A DNA stretch of 29,849 bases from SURF-32 sp964648365 (GCA_964648365.1 CAZYLK010000062.1:1-29849); one strand, 5' to 3'. Counted from the stretch's first letter, positions 9,301-15,995 are shown. Program-made: numbers and translations. The notes: a model not told the origin generated them from the letters alone.

Positions 9301-10629
9301 GAGGTCGAATATCGCTATCGCGACCTGCCGCACGTCAAGGAACTGTGCGTGCTCGCCATGCCGGCGACGGACGGCCTGGGCGACGACGTCCATGCCGTCG
9401 TCGTCATCGACCCATCGGCCGAGCCGGAACTGGATCGATCCTACCTCGAGCGGGAGGTGCGTCTGGCCGCCGGAGAAATTGCCGAAACGCTGCCGTCGCA
9501 CCAGCGCATCAGCACGTTTCACTTCTGGGAGCGGGAACTGCCGAAGACGTCCACGCTGAAGGCCAAGCGCGGCATCATCCGCAACATGCTCCTTTCCCGC
9601 GGCGAGGCGGCGCCGGCGGGCAAGCCCGGCACGCGGGCGGCGTCTACGGAGGCGGTCAAGAACGCGGCTGCGTTCAAGTGCATCCGGTCCATCCTCTCGC
9701 GCATCTCGCGGCACCCGGTGGACGCCATCGCGCCGTCGATGCACCTGCTGCTCGATCTCGGCGTGGACAGCATCGCCCGGCTGGAGGTGATCAGCGATCT
9801 GGAGGCGCATTTCAGACTGCGCATCAACGAGAAAACAGCGGCGGAACTGGTCCGCGTCAGCGACCTGATCGCGCTCGTGGGGGACCGCAAGCCGATCGCC
9901 AACGCCAAGCGCGACCGGGCACTCATGCGCCAGACGATCCTGACCAACGGCCGCCCGGAAGCGACGAACGGACACCTGCCCGCGCCGCTGAAGCCGGTGC
10001 GGTGGGCGGTGCGCGGCGGGGCGGCGCTGCTGATGAAGACCTACGTGCGCGTGGACGTCCACGGCCGCCAGAACATTCCCAAGACGGGCGCCTTCATCCT
10101 CGCGCCGAATCACTCGTCTCACCTTGATTCGCCTGCCGTCGTCGAAGCGGTCGGCGGACGCCGGCGCGTGTGGATCGCCGCGGCCGAGGATTATTTCTTC
10201 GACTCGGCGCTCAAGCGATTCCTCTACGGCAAGGTCTTCGACTCGATCCCGTTTGACCGTCACGCCGACGGCGTACAGGGGCTTCGCCGCTGCGCCGAGG
10301 CGCTGCGCCGCGGCGACGGCCTGCTGATCTTCCCCGAGGGCACACGCTCGATCAGCGGCAAGATGCAGCCGTTCAAGATCGGCACGGCCGTCCTCGCCGC
10401 CGAAGCCGGCGTGCCCATCGTGCCCGTTCACATCGCGAGGGCGTGGGAACTGTTCCCGAAGGGGCATCGCATTCCCAGGCCCGGCAGCGTCGCCGTGCGC
10501 TTCGCCGAGCCGGTCCCCCCCCCGGATCTATCCGACCCGGACGTGGATCGCTATGCGGCCTATTGTGCTTTCATGGACCGGGTTGAACAGGCCGTGCGCG
10601 GGCTGGAAGCCCAGAGTTGCGGCGCATGA
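6373..10629 (+). CDS. ElbD-like fusion: fatty acyl reductase, AMP ligase, acyl carrier, PlsC acyltransferase
   Basis: The 1418-residue enzyme has four modules in order. (1) An NAD(P)-binding fatty acyl-CoA reductase has the GATGF nucleotide loop at residue 25 and catalytic Y248-x-x-x-K252, followed by a 'Sterile'/FAR_C-like segment at about 441-505 (LYFAKIYLPY...). (2) An AMP-forming acyl ligase runs from about 538 to 1066, with TSGTT at 697-701, YGLTET at 870, GWLRTGD, and LPKTSTLKAKR near its end. (3) A carrier domain has phosphopantetheine serine S1133 (LGVDSIARLEV). (4) A PlsC-type glycerol-phosphate acyltransferase has H1247-x4-D1252 (NHSSHLD) and FPEGTRS at 1320-1326. The order matches, as I recall it, ElbD of myxobacteria, which is involved in ether-lipid formation. 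All key residues look intact. GTG 6373 was chosen because FAR proteins begin shortly before GATGF; no strong ribosome site supports it. It overlaps the next gene by ATGA. Confidence 0.9.
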   Translation: MSDRTNPSLPPLRERLSGQHVLITGATGFLAKVFVEKILRCVDSIAGLHLIIRPRSDGRSPRQRLMQDVLGSSAFDRLRAMYGDKFEQLCTQKLHVVGADLTRERLGLTPEAYRELADTITLVVNSAATVTFDERLDLAIDLNTFGPRRLMQLAQDAGNVPMMHVSTCYVAGTRVGRIPEGFNAPEEAEKKLPRLPDGDFDLDAIVADMRGRCAAVSARHDGESERLRRDLIEAGMSAAREFGWNDTYTLTKWLGERIVRRDRGAVPLTIFRPAIIESAYEDPAPGWIDGLRMADPMIVAYGRGKLLEFAASDGQVMDLIPVDFVANAMLAALPIGMDGTDGDGRSGADVPVYHCASSASHPLSFSELTARLREAFVRRPMIDEDGEPIVPKPLQVIPSDDFLARWQGRLARVERLKKLCSTLGITGATARKLSASRRSIEQLLYFAKIYLPYTHLNFQFEDGRMRGLLDRLHPDDRQALDFDVKRIDWADYVTERHVPGLRSFVLGTGAEPSTRLMEAGYGPLTESECGAALHGRTLFEVFKLAVDAFGERPALQILRNGKWMRYTFNEAYRATGTIMRRFVERGLKPGDRAALSAENGPEWGLTYLAMMRAGLTAVPLDPQLPPEDAWAAARFAHCKLLCAGQATCDALLAQRKADDVELVRLGESFIPPPAASREPGPEPAAVTAGELASILFTSGTTVAPKAVKLTHRNLIANARAMIERHPVRPGDQLLSVLPLYHVFEFTGGFLAPLACGATITYVGQLKSPDILAALKATGTTIMLVVPRMLRMFHDGITRGVESGGVLKRTAFRLLSRVSASFGGRYGRALFGPVHKQFGGRLRMFVSGGSALDPELCLSFGRLGFKVCEGYGLTETSPVIAVTPADDVRPGSVGPPLSNVDVEIRNQNLEGIGELWVRGPSVTSGYLYNQEATEEILVDGWLRTGDLGKQDGDGYLYLTGRAKDLIVTSAGKNVYPDEVEYRYRDLPHVKELCVLAMPATDGLGDDVHAVVVIDPSAEPELDRSYLEREVRLAAGEIAETLPSHQRISTFHFWERELPKTSTLKAKRGIIRNMLLSRGEAAPAGKPGTRAASTEAVKNAAAFKCIRSILSRISRHPVDAIAPSMHLLLDLGVDSIARLEVISDLEAHFRLRINEKTAAELVRVSDLIALVGDRKPIANAKRDRALMRQTILTNGRPEATNGHLPAPLKPVRWAVRGGAALLMKTYVRVDVHGRQNIPKTGAFILAPNHSSHLDSPAVVEAVGGRRRVWIAAAEDYFFDSALKRFLYGKVFDSIPFDRHADGVQGLRRCAEALRRGDGLLIFPEGTRSISGKMQPFKIGTAVLAAEAGVPIVPVHIARAWELFPKGHRIPRPGSVAVRFAEPVPPPDLSDPDVDRYAAYCAFMDRVEQAVRGLEAQSCGA
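10515..10523. repeat. Homopolymer C9 inside the acyltransferase module
   Basis: Nine consecutive C within the PlsC part of the fusion gene. It is in frame as given; a one-base slip would change the last ~35 residues and the coupling to the next gene. Confidence 0.9.
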
Positions 10630-11339
10630 GCGAGCGGGCGGCCGGCGGCAGACGGGCGGCGTTCTTTGACGTCGACGGGACCATCGTTCACACGACCATC
10701 GTGCACTACTACGCCTATTTCCGCCTGCAGAACCGTTCGCCCCTGTCGGCGGCCGCGTGGAAGGCGGCGTTCCTGTGCCGCTGCATCGGCTACCTGCTGC
10801 TCGACAAGATCGACCGGAGCAAGTTCAACGTCTACTTCTATCGCAACTACCGCGGAATGCCGGCCGATCAGGTTCGCGCCCGGGCCGGCGACTGCTTCAC
10901 CGGCGTGATGCGCCCGCGGCTCTACGCCGACGCTGCCGAGCGCGTGCGTCGCCATGCCGCGGACGGCGTGACCGTTGTCCTGGTCACGGGCTCGATCGAC
11001 TTTCTGATCGCCCCATTGGCGCAGCGGCTGGGGGTCGAGCACGTCATTGCGCCGGGCCTGGTCGAACGCGACGGGCGATTCACCGGCGACCTCGACGGCC
11101 CGCCGATCGGCAACGGCGAGAAGGCCGCCCGGGTGAGGGCCTTTGCCGCTGCGCACGACATCGACCTGGCCGCGTCGTTCGCCTACGGCGACAGCATCGC
11201 CGACCTGCCCATGCTCGAGTGCGTGGGCCGACCGGTGGCCGTCAATCCGGACCGTTTGCTGCGGGCGGTGGCGATGCAACGCGGGTGGCCGGTCGAGCGG
11301 TGGACGTCCGTCGACGGGGCGGGGGGGGGGTCGGCATGA
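10626..11339 (+). CDS. HAD-IB family hydrolase (SerB-like phosphatase)
   Basis: The 237-residue protein has all HAD motifs: nucleophile and acid-base pair D15-V-D17-G-T (motif I), T121-G-S123 (motif II, LVTGS) and G188-D189-S190-x-x-D193 (motif IV). The helical cap (YYAYFRLQNRSPLSAAAWK...) is the C1 type of subfamily IB. Members remove phosphate from small or lipid substrates and often sit next to, or fused with, PlsC acyltransferases. Here the gene directly follows a PlsC module and overlaps it by ATGA, so a phospholipid or lysophospholipid substrate is the natural guess; that is inference. The start at 10626 rests on this overlap. The C-terminus runs into a G10 tract (11321-11330) five codons before the stop and overlaps the next gene by another ATGA. 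Confidence 0.88.
   Translation: MSERAAGGRRAAFFDVDGTIVHTTIVHYYAYFRLQNRSPLSAAAWKAAFLCRCIGYLLLDKIDRSKFNVYFYRNYRGMPADQVRARAGDCFTGVMRPRLYADAAERVRRHAADGVTVVLVTGSIDFLIAPLAQRLGVEHVIAPGLVERDGRFTGDLDGPPIGNGEKAARVRAFAAAHDIDLAASFAYGDSIADLPMLECVGRPVAVNPDRLLRAVAMQRGWPVERWTSVDGAGGGSA
11321..11330. repeat. Homopolymer G10 at the HAD/ADH junction
   Basis: Ten consecutive G just before the HAD stop codon and the overlapping ADH start. It could also affect ribosome access to the ATG at 11336. Confidence 0.9.
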
Positions 11340-12700
11340 AGGCGATCGTCTTCCGCCGCAGCATCCCGAAGTTCGCCGCGCTCAAGCTGGTCGCGCCCTG
11401 GTGGCGCGGGTTGTACGACCGGCGCGCGGCCTGGCCGATCGCCCTGGAAGACATCCCCGAACCGAAGCTGCCCGCCCCGTCGTGGGTGCGGGTCGCGCCG
11501 ACGCTGACGGGCGTGTGCGGGTCGGACCTGAGCACCATCTTTGCCAAGGGCAGCCCCTACCTGGCCCCGGTCACGTCGATGCCGTTCGTGCTCGGGCATG
11601 AAGTCGTCGGCACGGTGACGCAGATCGGTGCTGATGCGGAAGGCGTGGCCGTCGGCGATCGCGTCGTGCTGCATCCGGCGCTGGGATGCGTCGTTCGCGG
11701 GATCGACCCGCCCTGCCGCGGCTGCCGGGCGGGCCGCGACGCCCAGTGCGTCAACGTGATGAAGGGCGTCATCTCGAGCGGAATCCAGACGGGTTACTGC
11801 CGCGATACGGGGGGGGGCTGGAGCGGTTCGTTCGTTGCCCACCCGTCGCAGCTTCACCGCGTGCCCGACGGCCTGTCCGACCGTGCGGCCGTGCTGATCG
11901 AGCCTTTCACCTGCGCCATGCACGGCGCGCTCAAGGCCCGTCCGCGGCCCGACGAGGTCGTCCTGGTCATCGGTTGCGGCTCGATCGGGCTGCTCACGAT
12001 CGCGGCGCTTCGGGCCACGGGCTGTCGTGCGACGATCATCGCCGTCGCCCGCTACGAGCATCAGGGCGCGCTCGCGATCGGCCTGGGCGCGGATCGGATT
12101 CTGCCGGGCCGGGCCGGCGTGGCGGCCCGCTATCGGCAATGGGCCGAGGCGCTGGGGGCCGAGGTGCTCAAGCCGGAACTGGGCAAACCCACCGTCATCG
12201 GCGGCGCGGACATCATCTATGACTGCGTCGCCACGTCCGAATCCATCGACGACGCCATCCGCTTTACCCGCGGGGGGGGGCAGCTCGTGCTGGTCGGCAT
12301 GCCCGGCATCCCGCGGCACGTGGACTGGACCCCGCTGTGGCACAAGGAGTTGACGCTGCACGCGGCTTATGCCTACGGCCCGGAGCGCATCGCCGCGCCC
12401 GATGGCCACGAGCCGGTGGACGGCGCCGCTCAGCCGCCTGGCGCCGGTCAACCAGGTGGCGCCGGTCAGCCATGTGGCACCGGTTTTCAACCGGTGTCCT
12501 GCGACGACGACGCGTCAGCCGCCGGATGCCGTGAAGTGTCCACGTTTGAACTGGCGATCGAGAAGATGGCCGAGTGGGCGCCCCGGCTCGAAGGGCTGGT
12601 CGGCGAGCCGTTCCCTCTGGAGCGTTTCCCGGAGGCCCTCCGTTGCGCGCTGCATACCGGCCGCAGCCGCGTCATCAAGACGGCCTTCCGGCTGAACTGA
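11336..12700 (+). CDS. Zinc-dependent medium-chain alcohol dehydrogenase with repeat-derived insert
   Basis: The 454-residue MDR enzyme is expected to interconvert alcohol and aldehyde with NAD(P). Catalytic zinc ligands are visible: C61 (GVCGSD), H88-E89 (LGHEVVG) and E189. The structural zinc site keeps four Cys (C118, C127, C130, C138). The Rossmann loop GCGSIG is at 213-218. At 454 residues it is about 100 longer than usual. Part of the excess is a low-complexity insert (about 355-403) containing hexapeptides GAAQPP, GAGQPG, GAGQPC and GTGFQP encoded by an 18-bp repeat. The insert lies near the C-terminal part of the catalytic domain, so activity is likely but not certain. The gene starts inside the HAD stop (ATGA) and closes the operon, which suggests it handles the fatty aldehyde or alcohol made by the reductase module. 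Two G9 tracts lie inside it. Confidence 0.88.
   Translation: MKAIVFRRSIPKFAALKLVAPWWRGLYDRRAAWPIALEDIPEPKLPAPSWVRVAPTLTGVCGSDLSTIFAKGSPYLAPVTSMPFVLGHEVVGTVTQIGADAEGVAVGDRVVLHPALGCVVRGIDPPCRGCRAGRDAQCVNVMKGVISSGIQTGYCRDTGGGWSGSFVAHPSQLHRVPDGLSDRAAVLIEPFTCAMHGALKARPRPDEVVLVIGCGSIGLLTIAALRATGCRATIIAVARYEHQGALAIGLGADRILPGRAGVAARYRQWAEALGAEVLKPELGKPTVIGGADIIYDCVATSESIDDAIRFTRGGGQLVLVGMPGIPRHVDWTPLWHKELTLHAAYAYGPERIAAPDGHEPVDGAAQPPGAGQPGGAGQPCGTGFQPVSCDDDASAAGCREVSTFELAIEKMAEWAPRLEGLVGEPFPLERFPEALRCALHTGRSRVIKTAFRLN
11809..11817. repeat. Homopolymer G9 in the dehydrogenase gene
   Basis: Nine consecutive G coding for Gly-Gly-Gly near residue 160. Confidence 0.9.
12272..12280. repeat. Second homopolymer G9 in the dehydrogenase gene
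   Basis: Nine consecutive G coding for Gly-Gly-Gly just before QLVLVGMPG. Confidence 0.9.
12422..12496 (+). repeat. 18-bp tandem repeat ending in a palindromic element, inside a gene
   Basis: Four imperfect 18-bp units start at 12422, 12440, 12458 and 12476 (for example GGCGCCGGTCAACCAGGT). The last merges with a perfect hairpin: CACCGGTT (12478-12485), loop TTC, AACCGGTG (12489-12496). A 25-nt stretch around this hairpin (12472-12496) is identical to 20645-20669 between genes. Confidence 0.85.
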
Positions 12701-12719
12701 AGTACCGGCGCAGCAAGAA

Positions 12720-12760
12720 ACCCCGCGCCGGCCGATCGTGGCACATGGCGCGGGGTCTTT
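12720..12760. terminator. Strong bidirectional terminator
   Basis: A perfect 10-bp stem, ACCCCGCGCC (12720-12729) with GGCGCGGGGT (12747-12756), and a 17-nt loop. T-rich tracts follow on both strands (TCTTT to the right, and TTTCTT on the minus strand). It sits between convergent genes and can end both transcripts. Confidence 0.8.
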
Positions 12761-12786
12761 AAGAACACAACATCAAGCCTCGGCCA

Positions 12787-13620
12787 TCAGCCGCAGGCGT
12801 TACGCTTGCCTTTCAGCTTGCAGGTGCCGTTGCCGCCGTCCGGGCAGGCCACGGTCGTAGCGATCTTCTTTTCGCAGTCCTTCTTGTTTTCACACTCGGT
12901 GAAGGTGCGATAGTCATCGCCCTTCGCCGGGCAGGCGCCGCAGCCGCCCTTCGCCTTGCTCTTCTTGAGCGTGTAGATGCAACTGTCGCCGCCGGTCAGG
13001 GTGAACTCCGTGACCATGCCGTCGTCGCCGTTGGAACTGCCGGTCTGGGCATCGGGGTTGGTCGCCCACAGGCGGTCCGTCCAGTCGGTGTCGCCGCGAC
13101 CCAGCCCGGTGCCGGCCGCGTCGAACTGCGTCGTGCTGGCGCCGCCGCGGACGATGATCTCCATGATGAAGTTGTCCACGCCGTTGTAGACGAAGACGTC
13201 CTCCACGTCGACGACGATGTCGAACGCGCCGCTGCCGTCGCTGGAGAGCGTGAGCGGGCCGTCGAACACCAGCGTCTTGTCGTTGCCCATGTTGTCGTCG
13301 AACGTCAGGCTCATCCCGCGCGGCGCGACCTGCGTGTGGGCGAACCAGATCTGCGTCTGGATCGGCGCGCTGCTGAACGGATCACCCGACGACTCGTCGA
13401 CGCGGTAGGCAAAGCTCTGCACGATGCCGCGCAGGTCGCCGAACTGGTCCGCGGCGAAGACCTGCTGATAGCGCATGTTTCCGCTGTTGAACGGGAACGC
13501 CTGGTTGGACGGTCCCGGCGTCGACTCGTTGACGTTCGGAATGACAACCGTCTCCTGGCCTGCGGCCGACAGCGTAATCGCGACCGCCACGGCGGCGCTG
13601 CACAAACCTCGTTTGATCAT
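12787..13620 (-). CDS. Secreted protein with Cys/Lys-rich C-terminal tail
   Basis: The 277-residue exported protein has signal peptide MIKRGLCSAAVAVAITLSAAGQ. The body is beta-rich (RYQQVFAADQFGDLRGIVQSF..., SDGSGAFDIVVDVEDVFVYNG) and resembles the exported choice-of-anchor type domains common in planctomycetes and PEP-CTERM proteins. I do not recognise a specific family. The last ~65 residues are very rich in Cys and Lys (KKSKAKGGCGACPAK, ECENKKDCEKK) and end in NACG. Two other secreted proteins in this window also end in Cys-Gly, though their tails do not align with this one. ATG 13620 was chosen because AGGAGG lies 6 nt upstream (minus strand, 13627-13632); an in-frame ATG two codons earlier abuts that site. 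A near-consensus promoter lies at 13683-13711. Confidence 0.75.
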   Translation of the reverse strand: MIKRGLCSAAVAVAITLSAAGQETVVIPNVNESTPGPSNQAFPFNSGNMRYQQVFAADQFGDLRGIVQSFAYRVDESSGDPFSSAPIQTQIWFAHTQVAPRGMSLTFDDNMGNDKTLVFDGPLTLSSDGSGAFDIVVDVEDVFVYNGVDNFIMEIIVRGGASTTQFDAAGTGLGRGDTDWTDRLWATNPDAQTGSSNGDDGMVTEFTLTGGDSCIYTLKKSKAKGGCGACPAKGDDYRTFTECENKKDCEKKIATTVACPDGGNGTCKLKGKRNACG

Positions 13621-13682
13621 CTCCATCCTCCTGTTCGGGTGTGACGTGACGCGGGGTTTGACCGTCCCCGACATTCGTCCCC

Positions 13683-13711
13683 ATTATCCGAAACGGACCT
13701 GCCAGAGTCAA
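13683..13711 (-). promoter_or_regulatory. Near-consensus sigma-70 promoter (leftward)
   Basis: Read on the minus strand: TTGACT (13706-13711), a 17-nt spacer and GATAAT (13683-13688), each 5 of 6 to consensus. It gives a leader of about 55 nt to the secreted-protein gene starting at 13620. Confidence 0.72.
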
Positions 13712-13754
13712 TCGAATTGCAGACAGGACGGGTGTGCAGTTATCGACGCGGTAC

Positions 13755-13783
13755 TTGACAGGTTGCGGATGAGCGTTTAGGAT
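13755..13783 (+). promoter_or_regulatory. Sigma-70 promoter (rightward)
   Basis: A perfect TTGACA (13755-13760), a 17-nt spacer and TAGGAT (13778-13783). It lies back to back with the leftward promoter. It overlaps the first possible ATG of the rightward frame (13782), so translation must begin further downstream. Confidence 0.55.
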
Positions 13784-13871
13784 GGACCGCCGAGGGACTG
13801 ATCCTGTCTCGCCGTGCGGGCCGAGGCGTTCCTCGAATGACCGGGCGCCGCGGCACGCCAGTCCATCCTGG

Positions 13872-14234
13872 ATGGAGACTCGATTCTTGAGCCAGGCACC
13901 GGGAGCCAATTCGAAAGGGCCGGTTCGTGTCTATCGCCTCCCCGAGAACGTTCTCTCTGATCTGGGGAAACCAGACAGCCAGGTGTTCTTGGGATTTGGC
14001 GTACGTGAAACAATGCCGGACAATGCCGATGTGCGCAACGATACGATACGAGACTTCCACGTACGGTCGGAATCAGGAGCGCTTGCAATCGTTGTTTCCA
14101 GGTGTACCGACGGAACCTGGCGATTCACTATGTGGATCGGCGAGGACGAAGCAAGCTTCCGCGTCGCGAGAATCGTGGACGGCAGGCTCGCCGCACTCGG
14201 AGCACAGCTCGTGGGGGGGACGGCGATTCCCTGA
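13872..14234 (+). CDS. Small hypothetical protein
   Basis: A protein of about 120 residues without signal peptide or membrane segment; I do not recognise the family. It has a compact alpha/beta look (GPVRVYRLPENVLSDLG, LAIVVSRCTDGTWRFTMWIGEDEASF, VARIVDGRLAALGAQL). The longer frame from 13782 is ruled out by the promoter at 13755-13783. ATG 13872 is given here. TTG 13887 with GGAG (13874-13877) is an equally good start. Its base composition is less GC-rich than the neighbours, suggesting a different history. It converges on the sigma-factor partner gene, with a hairpin between them. Confidence 0.6.
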   Translation: METRFLSQAPGANSKGPVRVYRLPENVLSDLGKPDSQVFLGFGVRETMPDNADVRNDTIRDFHVRSESGALAIVVSRCTDGTWRFTMWIGEDEASFRVARIVDGRLAALGAQLVGGTAIP

Positions 14235-14268
14235 AGCTGGGGGCGATTGCCAGATCGCCCAGCTTTGC
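14235..14268. terminator. Terminator hairpin between convergent genes
   Basis: It starts directly after the stop at 14234. AGCTGGGGGCGAT (14235-14247) pairs with ATCGCCCAGCT (14254-14264), leaving two bulged G and a 6-nt loop. The T-run is short (TTTGCTC). It fills the whole 34-bp space between two converging genes. Confidence 0.6.
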
Positions 14269-15399
14269 TCACTCGGCCCCCCGCCCCTTGCCGCCGGAAT
14301 TGAACGCGTTCATCAGCGCCCCCAGGTCGAAGTCGCGCGTCTGCGGCGTGCGCTGCCGTTCGGCATCCAGCAAGGCGGGGTCGAGATGCCCGTCGAGCAG
14401 GCGGACGGCGATGGACCCGTTATTACTGCCAAAACCCTCCACAGCGACCGACTGGACCCGCTCCGCGACCGTGTCGTAGCGGATCAGCATCTCGGCGCGG
14501 CTCAGGTCGATGCCCTCTTCGCTGAGGTTCACGTCGACGCCGCGCCCGCCGGCGCCCGGGCCGGGCGGCGATGCCGTGTTGTGCGCGTCGCCGCGTTCGA
14601 TCGTCGTCACGACCTTCTCGATCAACGCGCCGACGGCCTCGTCGTCTCCGAGCGGCAGGGAAAGCTCGATCGTGCGCCCGTCGAGGCGGCGCAGCGTCGC
14701 GCCCACGTCGCGGTGGGACTCGATGATCGCCGCCATCGCCTCGCGCACCTGGGCCGACTGCAATTGTTCCAGTGCCGTGCGGAACCCGGTCTGAAACTCG
14801 GCGAAGTCGTCGAGTTCTTCCACCGGCAGTCGGACCAGCGTATGCGTACCCGCCGGCAGCAGGAACGCCAGGATCGGCGCCACGTCGGGCGAATCGACGC
14901 CCAGTTCGCGAATCATCACCCAGCCCTGATCCGGCGTCAGCGCCAGCGACAGATCGGCCCGGACCGCGTGACCGGCCGTCTCCTCGCTGACTGCGAATCG
15001 GATGTCTCCTGCGACGCCGTCGTCGCAGAGCTGGATCAGCCCGGACGCCGTCACGCCCTCAATGGCCACGTCGCGCAGTTCGATCTCCAGCAGCGAAACG
15101 TCCTGAATCTGTGTGTTGAGCCGTTCCAGAATCACGGCCGCCTCGACCGTGCGGCCGCCGCCGAACCAGCTCATCGCGGACAGAATGATCGCGACGGACG
15201 CGGCGATCCCCAGGGTCGATGCAACAGCGGGTTTTCTCAACATGTGAACGATCCTTTTGATTCGAGTAGGTGAAGGGTCTTGAAAACATGCCAGCGCCCG
15301 GGCGCGAGCGTCCTCCGACAGACGCGGACCGTCGGTCCGACGCCCCAGTTCCCGCAGCGCTTCATGCAACGCCTGGTCAGGATCACGGCCGCAGCTCAT
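14269..15399 (-). CDS. Membrane-anchored partner of ECF sigma factor (anti-sigma-like)
   Basis: The 376-residue protein has a cytoplasmic N-terminal part of about 55 residues (helical, charged), one membrane segment at about 58-79 (AVASTLGIAASVAIILSAMSW) and a large exported C-terminal region without recognised domain. The start overlaps the stop of the ECF sigma gene by ATGA, with AGGAA 9 nt upstream inside that gene, so the two are translationally coupled. Position and topology are those of an anti-sigma or sigma-regulating membrane protein. The N-terminal part lacks the HxxxCxxC zinc motif of ZAS anti-sigma factors; C4 and C38 are isolated. The exported part (GLIQLCDDGVAGDIRFAVSEETAG..., LLPAGTHTLVRLPVEELDDF) may act as sensor. 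Anti-sigma function is inference from context. Confidence 0.75.
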   Translation of the reverse strand: MSCGRDPDQALHEALRELGRRTDGPRLSEDARARALACFQDPSPTRIKRIVHMLRKPAVASTLGIAASVAIILSAMSWFGGGRTVEAAVILERLNTQIQDVSLLEIELRDVAIEGVTASGLIQLCDDGVAGDIRFAVSEETAGHAVRADLSLALTPDQGWVMIRELGVDSPDVAPILAFLLPAGTHTLVRLPVEELDDFAEFQTGFRTALEQLQSAQVREAMAAIIESHRDVGATLRRLDGRTIELSLPLGDDEAVGALIEKVVTTIERGDAHNTASPPGPGAGGRGVDVNLSEEGIDLSRAEMLIRYDTVAERVQSVAVEGFGSNNGSIAVRLLDGHLDPALLDAERQRTPQTRDFDLGALMNAFNSGGKGRGAE

Positions 15400-15995
15400 G
15401 ATCCACCGTTCCTTTCCATGCGTGCCAGACGCTCTCTGAGCCGATGCCGCACGCGGTACAGGCGGGACTCGACGCTCTTGGCCGTGCCGCCCGACGTCCG
15501 GGCGATCTCGACCTGCGTGCGTCCCTCGAAGTAGAAGGCGAAGATCAGCGCCTGGTCCGCCGCCGGCAGCGCCGTGACCGCCAGCATGAGCTGGTCGCGC
15601 ACTTCGCGACGCTCCAGTTCGGCCGTCGAGAGCGTGCCGTGTTCGATGCCGGTCGACAGTTCCGCCGCAATGGACGGGTCGCCGATCGCGAACTCCGCAC
15701 CGCGCCGCTTCAGCATCCGCCAGCGCCGGCGGATGAGATTACGGGCGATGCCGAAGAGCCACGCCTCGCAATCCGCATCCGAAGTCGGCGCCCGCCGGAC
15801 GCCGGCAACCGCCTCGCAACATGCCTGCTGGAGCAGATCCTCGGCGGCATGGTCGTCACCGACGCGCAGCGCGATGAACCGATACAGCGCGTCGGCCGCG
15901 GACTCGAAGACCCGGCGCACACGTGCCCGCGGCGATTCGATCGCCTCATCATCACGCACCTGTTCGAGGCCGGTCGCGGCCGGAGCAAGTTCCAC
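15396..15995 (-). CDS. ECF-type RNA polymerase sigma factor
   Basis: The 199-residue protein has sigma-70 region 2 (about 24-90: ADALYRFIALRVGDDHAAEDLLQQACCEAV...CEAWLFGIARNLIRRRWR, the -10 and core-binding part). Its region 4 helix-turn-helix (about 140-190) reads LPAADQALIFAFYFEGRTQVEIARTSGGT...SVESRLYRVRHRLRERL. Region 3 is absent, as in the ECF family. The frame is open to a TTG at 16013; GTG 15995 is preferred because GAGG lies 9 nt before it. It is followed with ATGA overlap by a membrane protein likely to control it. The target regulon cannot be read from this window. Earlier GTG and TTG starts would add up to six residues. Confidence 0.88.
   Translation of the reverse strand: MELAPAATGLEQVRDDEAIESPRARVRRVFESAADALYRFIALRVGDDHAAEDLLQQACCEAVAGVRRAPTSDADCEAWLFGIARNLIRRRWRMLKRRGAEFAIGDPSIAAELSTGIEHGTLSTAELERREVRDQLMLAVTALPAADQALIFAFYFEGRTQVEIARTSGGTAKSVESRLYRVRHRLRERLARMERNGGS

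Noticed and set aside
8998..10467. 489-residue minus-strand frame
   Set aside because: Same reason: antisense of the ligase, carrier and acyltransferase modules; the product is Arg/Asp/Gly-rich with no domain.
12422..12496. CRISPR-like array
   Set aside because: Units are 18 bp with no spacers and lie in frame in a gene; no cas gene is present.
13782..13871. Earlier start of the small hypothetical at 13782
   Set aside because: This ATG overlaps the -10 box of a good promoter, so it would not be in the transcript.
13927..15273. 448-residue plus-strand frame
   Set aside because: It runs through the 3' part of a small gene and antisense to the sigma partner gene, and its product is Arg/His/Gln-rich without a domain.
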